DNA of 6,815 nt from positions 1-6,815 of the forward strand of contig JADFUQ010000395.1 in the NCBI GenBank assembly GCA_015222065.1. Direction: 5' to 3'. This document shows positions 4,875 to 6,815 of this stretch, piece by piece. This DNA is from Bacteroidota bacterium. GTDB lineage: Bacteria > Bacteroidota > Bacteroidia > Bacteroidales > VadinHA17. The notes below the pieces were generated by a model, which made no database searches, was not told the origin of the DNA, and saw nothing but the letters and a program-made list of their open reading frames with translations. The position numbers and the translations under genes were made by a program. Every line of letters begins with the position of its first letter. The stretch's first letter is position 1.

Positions 4875-5312
4875 ATGGAAGCACCTAAATCATTAGATGA
4901 AAATATTATTTACCAAATTGGAGAAACATCCAAACTTGTTCATAAAAGAGTAACGGCAATTTTTTTAGAGAGGGGATTTGATGTTACTGTTGAACAATTT
5001 AGTGTATTAGCCCTGCTCTGGTATAAGGAGGGGGTGAAGCAGCAGGATATTGCAGATGGTTTGAAACGGAATAAAACCACAATTACCAGAATCGTTGAAA
5101 ACATGATAAATCGTAATTTAATAGTTAAAGTGCCTGACCAGCTTGATAAAAGGAACAAACTTATTTATTTAACACAAAAAGGGAAAGCACTACAAAAGGA
5201 AATGGTGGAGGCTTCAGGATTAGTCTATTACCAGACTCTTAATAATATCACACCTAAAGACATTGAAAAATGTTTGGTTATTCTGAAACAGATGATAAAA
5301 AATCTTCAATAA
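4875..5312 (+). CDS. MarR-family winged-helix transcriptional regulator
   Basis: At 145 residues this is a full-length MarR-type regulator, a cytoplasmic dimer that binds palindromic operators and usually responds to a small aromatic or oxidising ligand. Residues 8-34 form the N-terminal dimerisation helix. The winged helix follows: VTVEQFSVLALLWY (37-50), KQQDIADGL (55-63), the recognition helix KRNKTTITRIVENMI (64-78), and the wing, where LDKRNKLIYLT (90-100) carries the conserved Asp-x-Arg (D91, R93). The C-terminal helix (124-145) completes the dimer interface. There is no Cys, so simple thiol sensing is unlikely. The ATG at 4875 follows an exact -7 box and a palindrome that suggests autorepression. 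The next gene on the same strand, an integral membrane protein 249 bases downstream, is a candidate target, but the gap and its own possible promoter mean co-transcription is not assured. The ligand cannot be told from the sequence. Confidence 0.94.
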   Translation: MEAPKSLDENIIYQIGETSKLVHKRVTAIFLERGFDVTVEQFSVLALLWYKEGVKQQDIADGLKRNKTTITRIVENMINRNLIVKVPDQLDKRNKLIYLTQKGKALQKEMVEASGLVYYQTLNNITPKDIEKCLVILKQMIKNLQ

Positions 5313-5360
5313 TTTTATATATAATTAGTTGCATATAATACCATAATAAATAAATGATTA

Positions 5361-5500
5361 TGAAACTTCCATGTATTATTAATGCACAAACAAAAATGAT
5401 TAAATAATGGTTGCGCAATAGTATTTGGGTTTTTCCACATGGAAGTTCACGAGCGGATTTGCGCCATGGGTTTTTGTGGGAGCGAGTAACAAATACCACA
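5361..5500. repeat. Structured intergenic element with inverted and direct repeats
   Basis: Between the MarR gene and the membrane-protein gene is a block richer in GC than the surrounding gap from about 5410. AACTTCCATGT (5364-5374) and ACATGGAAGTT (5437-5447) are an 11-base perfect inverted repeat. GTATTTG (5421-5427) and CAAATAC (5490-5496) are a 7-base inverted repeat. TGGGTTTTT occurs directly repeated at 5426-5434 and 5467-5475, each preceded by TTGCGC (5411-5416, 5459-5464), so the two copies look like an imperfect duplication differing by a 7-base indel. A minus-strand frame across the block (5278-5499) has no start or family support. It may be a dispersed intergenic repeat or MITE-like remnant; no transposase, target duplication or terminal CRISPR-like unit is seen. 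Confidence 0.5.
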
Positions 5501-5504
5501 GAAC

Positions 5505-5536
5505 TTGTAAAAAGGCAGAAAATATAAGTAACCTTG
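5505..5536 (+). promoter_or_regulatory. Weak promoter candidate for the membrane-protein gene
   Basis: TTG (5505-5507) and TAACCTTG (5529-5536), which differs from TAnnTTTG at one position, are separated by 21 bases, near the spacing of Bacteroidota -33 and -7 elements. The start codon is 25 bases downstream. With one mismatch in AT-rich DNA this is only suggestive. Confidence 0.3.
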
Positions 5537-5561
5537 TCACTAACATAAAAGATTTAAACGT

Positions 5562-6491
5562 ATGAAAACAAACATTAAAAAAGTATTCATTTGGTTAGGA
5601 TTAAGTATCCTGATGACGATTTTCTGGATCGTCGGATTAATAATTGGCAATGCGATATTTCCAAGTAGTATCACGGAGATGTCAGCTGACTCCGACAGTA
5701 GTGGAGGGCTAATACTCTTATTAATTTGTGCCCTGAACACATTTGTTGTTTTATATTTTATATACAACTCACAATGTAAAGGCTGGAAGATGGCAGGAAC
5801 CATATTTCTTATCATTTTCGGACTACAGTATTTTATGTCCCAGATAGAAACTTTATGGTTTAATGACAGTCTGAATTTTCCTGTCAAGGGCATCCTGGCT
5901 ATTGTAAGTGGAGGAGCGATTATGAATTTATTGTTTTCAGTAACAGCTACCTGGTTCACTGGAAATTTTAGCCAGGTAAAAGAATCAGCGGGTGAAAAAA
6001 CGAAGGTAGAATTAGTGCCAATGATTAAATATTTCCTTTTACTTTCCATCATAGTATGGCCTGTGATTTATTTTCTTGCAGGGTACTTTATTGCCTGGCA
6101 ATTTGCAGATGTAAGGTTGCTATATTCTGGAACTGCTGAAATGGACTCGTTTCTGTCTATGATGAAAGTTAATGTTGCCTCCGGACTTTATTTCTTTCAA
6201 ATCCTGAGAGGAGTATTATGGATTCTTATAGCCCTTCCGGCTGTAGCAGTAATAAGGGGCTCATTAATCCGCAAAGGAGTTATTATCGGACTATTGTTTG
6301 CTGTCCTGTCAAGCAGTCAGCTTTTACTTCCCAATCCTTTCATGTCTGATATGGTGCGAATGGGACATCTTGTTGAAACAGCTCCCTCAAATTTCATTTG
6401 GGGCTTTATTATAGCCTGGTGTTTTGGGAAACTCATTTCAAGTGAGCCAAATGAATCTAATTTTAAAATTCCTTCTCAGAATAAATATTGA
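5562..6491 (+). CDS. Polytopic integral membrane protein of unknown function
   Basis: I do not assign this 309-residue protein to a named family. It has about eight hydrophobic segments: 8-30, 48-68, 76-93, 107-133, 156-180, 205-231, 238-256 and 275-291. The loops at 137-152 and 292-309 are charged. The best-conserved-looking region is the last third, with FFQILRGVLWILIALPAVAV, an LLLPNP motif (255-259) after helix 7, and MVRMGHLVETAPSNFIWGF leading into helix 8; I have an impression of similar C-terminal segments in uncharacterised membrane proteins of several phyla. The ATG at 5562 places a basic KTNIKK before helix 1. No Shine-Dalgarno sequence is present. The MarR gene upstream on the same strand suggests it may be regulated by that protein, for example in response to a membrane-active compound, but no transporter signature or nucleotide-binding motif is visible. 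Confidence 0.85.
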   Translation: MKTNIKKVFIWLGLSILMTIFWIVGLIIGNAIFPSSITEMSADSDSSGGLILLLICALNTFVVLYFIYNSQCKGWKMAGTIFLIIFGLQYFMSQIETLWFNDSLNFPVKGILAIVSGGAIMNLLFSVTATWFTGNFSQVKESAGEKTKVELVPMIKYFLLLSIIVWPVIYFLAGYFIAWQFADVRLLYSGTAEMDSFLSMMKVNVASGLYFFQILRGVLWILIALPAVAVIRGSLIRKGVIIGLLFAVLSSSQLLLPNPFMSDMVRMGHLVETAPSNFIWGFIIAWCFGKLISSEPNESNFKIPSQNKY

Positions 6492-6589
6492 AAGGGTAAA
6501 CGCAGTATAACAAATTAGTATAGTTGGTATCAAAATATTTATAGCTTTCCATTCTTTATATTTCATAAGCTTGGAATTAAAAGAGATAG

Positions 6590-6627
6590 TAAGAGTTTAA
6601 GCCAACCCGTAACTCGAAACTCGTAAC
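6590..6627 (+). repeat. Degenerate 7-base array matching the one after rarA
   Basis: Units are TAAGAGT (6590-6596), TTAAGCC (6597-6603), a partial AAC (6604-6606), CCGTAAC (6607-6613), TCGAAAC (6614-6620) and TCGTAAC (6621-6627). The order, TAAGAG-type units, a short AAC linker, then NCGWAAC units, is the same as in the array at 169-115 read on the minus strand. It lies about 100 bases after the membrane-protein gene and 20 bases beyond the end of the convergent gene at 6648. The rest of the 156-base gap shows nothing I can assign. Confidence 0.65.
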
Positions 6628-6647
6628 ACTGCAATTGTATTTGTTGA

Positions 6648-6815
6648 TTAAACTCTCAAAAATATCTTCTTCTTATAAAGATAATACATGAATAACCATA
6701 CAACTGCCAGGTATGTAATAATAGCCAGAACCGGTCCAAAGTTTCCCAGGTGTTTTGCAAGTCCGCCGAAAAGATAATCTGAAGTATGTTTGAAATCAAT
6801 TACCTGAACACCAAG
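6648..6815 (-). CDS. C-terminus of a membrane acyltransferase-like protein (DUF5009/NagX type), partial
   Basis: The minus strand is open from the window's right edge to a TAA at 6650-6648, giving 55 residues. They begin LGVQVIDFKHTSDYLFGGLA, continue with a conserved-looking HLGNFGP, then one transmembrane helix (about VLAIITYLAVVWLFMYYL, 29-46) and a basic tail, YKKKIFLRV. A last helix followed by a Tyr-Lys-Lys-Ile-Phe-hydrophobic-Arg-Val end is how I remember the C-terminus of Bacteroidota relatives of heparan-alpha-glucosaminide N-acetyltransferase (DUF5009, NagX/YeiB-like), which are inner-membrane proteins thought to acetylate sugars. The codon pattern and ending make a real gene end very likely; the family is a tentative call because only the tail is visible. 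The gene is convergent with the membrane protein at 5562, and a heptad array lies just past its stop. Confidence 0.65.
   Translation of the reverse strand, partial: LGVQVIDFKHTSDYLFGGLAKHLGNFGPVLAIITYLAVVWLFMYYLYKKKIFLRV

Noticed and set aside
5278..5499. Minus-strand open frame of 73 codons
   Set aside because: It overlaps the end of the MarR gene, crosses the repeat-rich block, and has no recognisable family, start signal or coherent fold. Better explained as the structured intergenic element.
5540..6052. Minus-strand frame of 170 codons
   Set aside because: Antisense to the membrane-protein gene, with no motif or start signal of its own.

Overview
The window looks like chromosomal DNA from a member of the Bacteroidota, probably Bacteroidales or a related marine or gut order. 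The evidence is AT-rich gaps, intact genes with no Shine-Dalgarno sequence, several exact matches to the Bacteroidota -7 promoter element TAnnTTTG, a DUF6588-type envelope protein, and the N-terminus of a Bacteroidota-style KdsA. I see no rRNA, tRNA, CRISPR array, integrase or complete transposon.

Layout. At the left edge, on the minus strand, is the start of kdsA (1-62, cut by the window), preceded on that strand by the complete AAA+ ATPase gene rarA (167-1486). Both have a TAnnTTTG box just upstream. Two plus-strand genes for secreted or outer-membrane proteins follow: an unrecognised beta-barrel-like protein (1654-2562) and a DUF6588-family protein (2815-3903). The stretch from about 3900 to 4870 is a gene graveyard. 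It holds a minus-strand remnant of an MTA/SAH-deaminase-type amidohydrolase (3977-4452, frameshifted, interior missing), a 33-codon minus-strand remnant of a four-helix-bundle (23S rRNA intervening-sequence type) protein (4636-4737), and short-period repeats. A MarR-family regulator (4875-5312) follows, with a palindrome between its predicted promoter and its start. After a structured 249-base gap comes an eight-helix membrane protein (5562-6491), a plausible target of the regulator. The right edge holds the C-terminal 55 codons of a minus-strand membrane acyltransferase-like protein (6648-6815, partial).

The least explained feature is the intergenic DNA. Five of the gaps carry degenerate arrays with a 7-base period, built from a small vocabulary (WAAGAGY, NCGWAAC, TAACNTA, NRACTGN), and one also carries a 9-base array. 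The arrays at the two ends of the window share the same composite order. The three places with WAAGAGY units all lie downstream of a gene on that gene's sense strand; at rarA the first unit begins with the stop codon itself. I did not see such arrays inside the genes.

The intact genes do not form one pathway. The envelope is a loose common theme (Kdo synthesis, two exported proteins, two membrane proteins). The only pair with a suggested functional link is the MarR regulator and the membrane protein after it.
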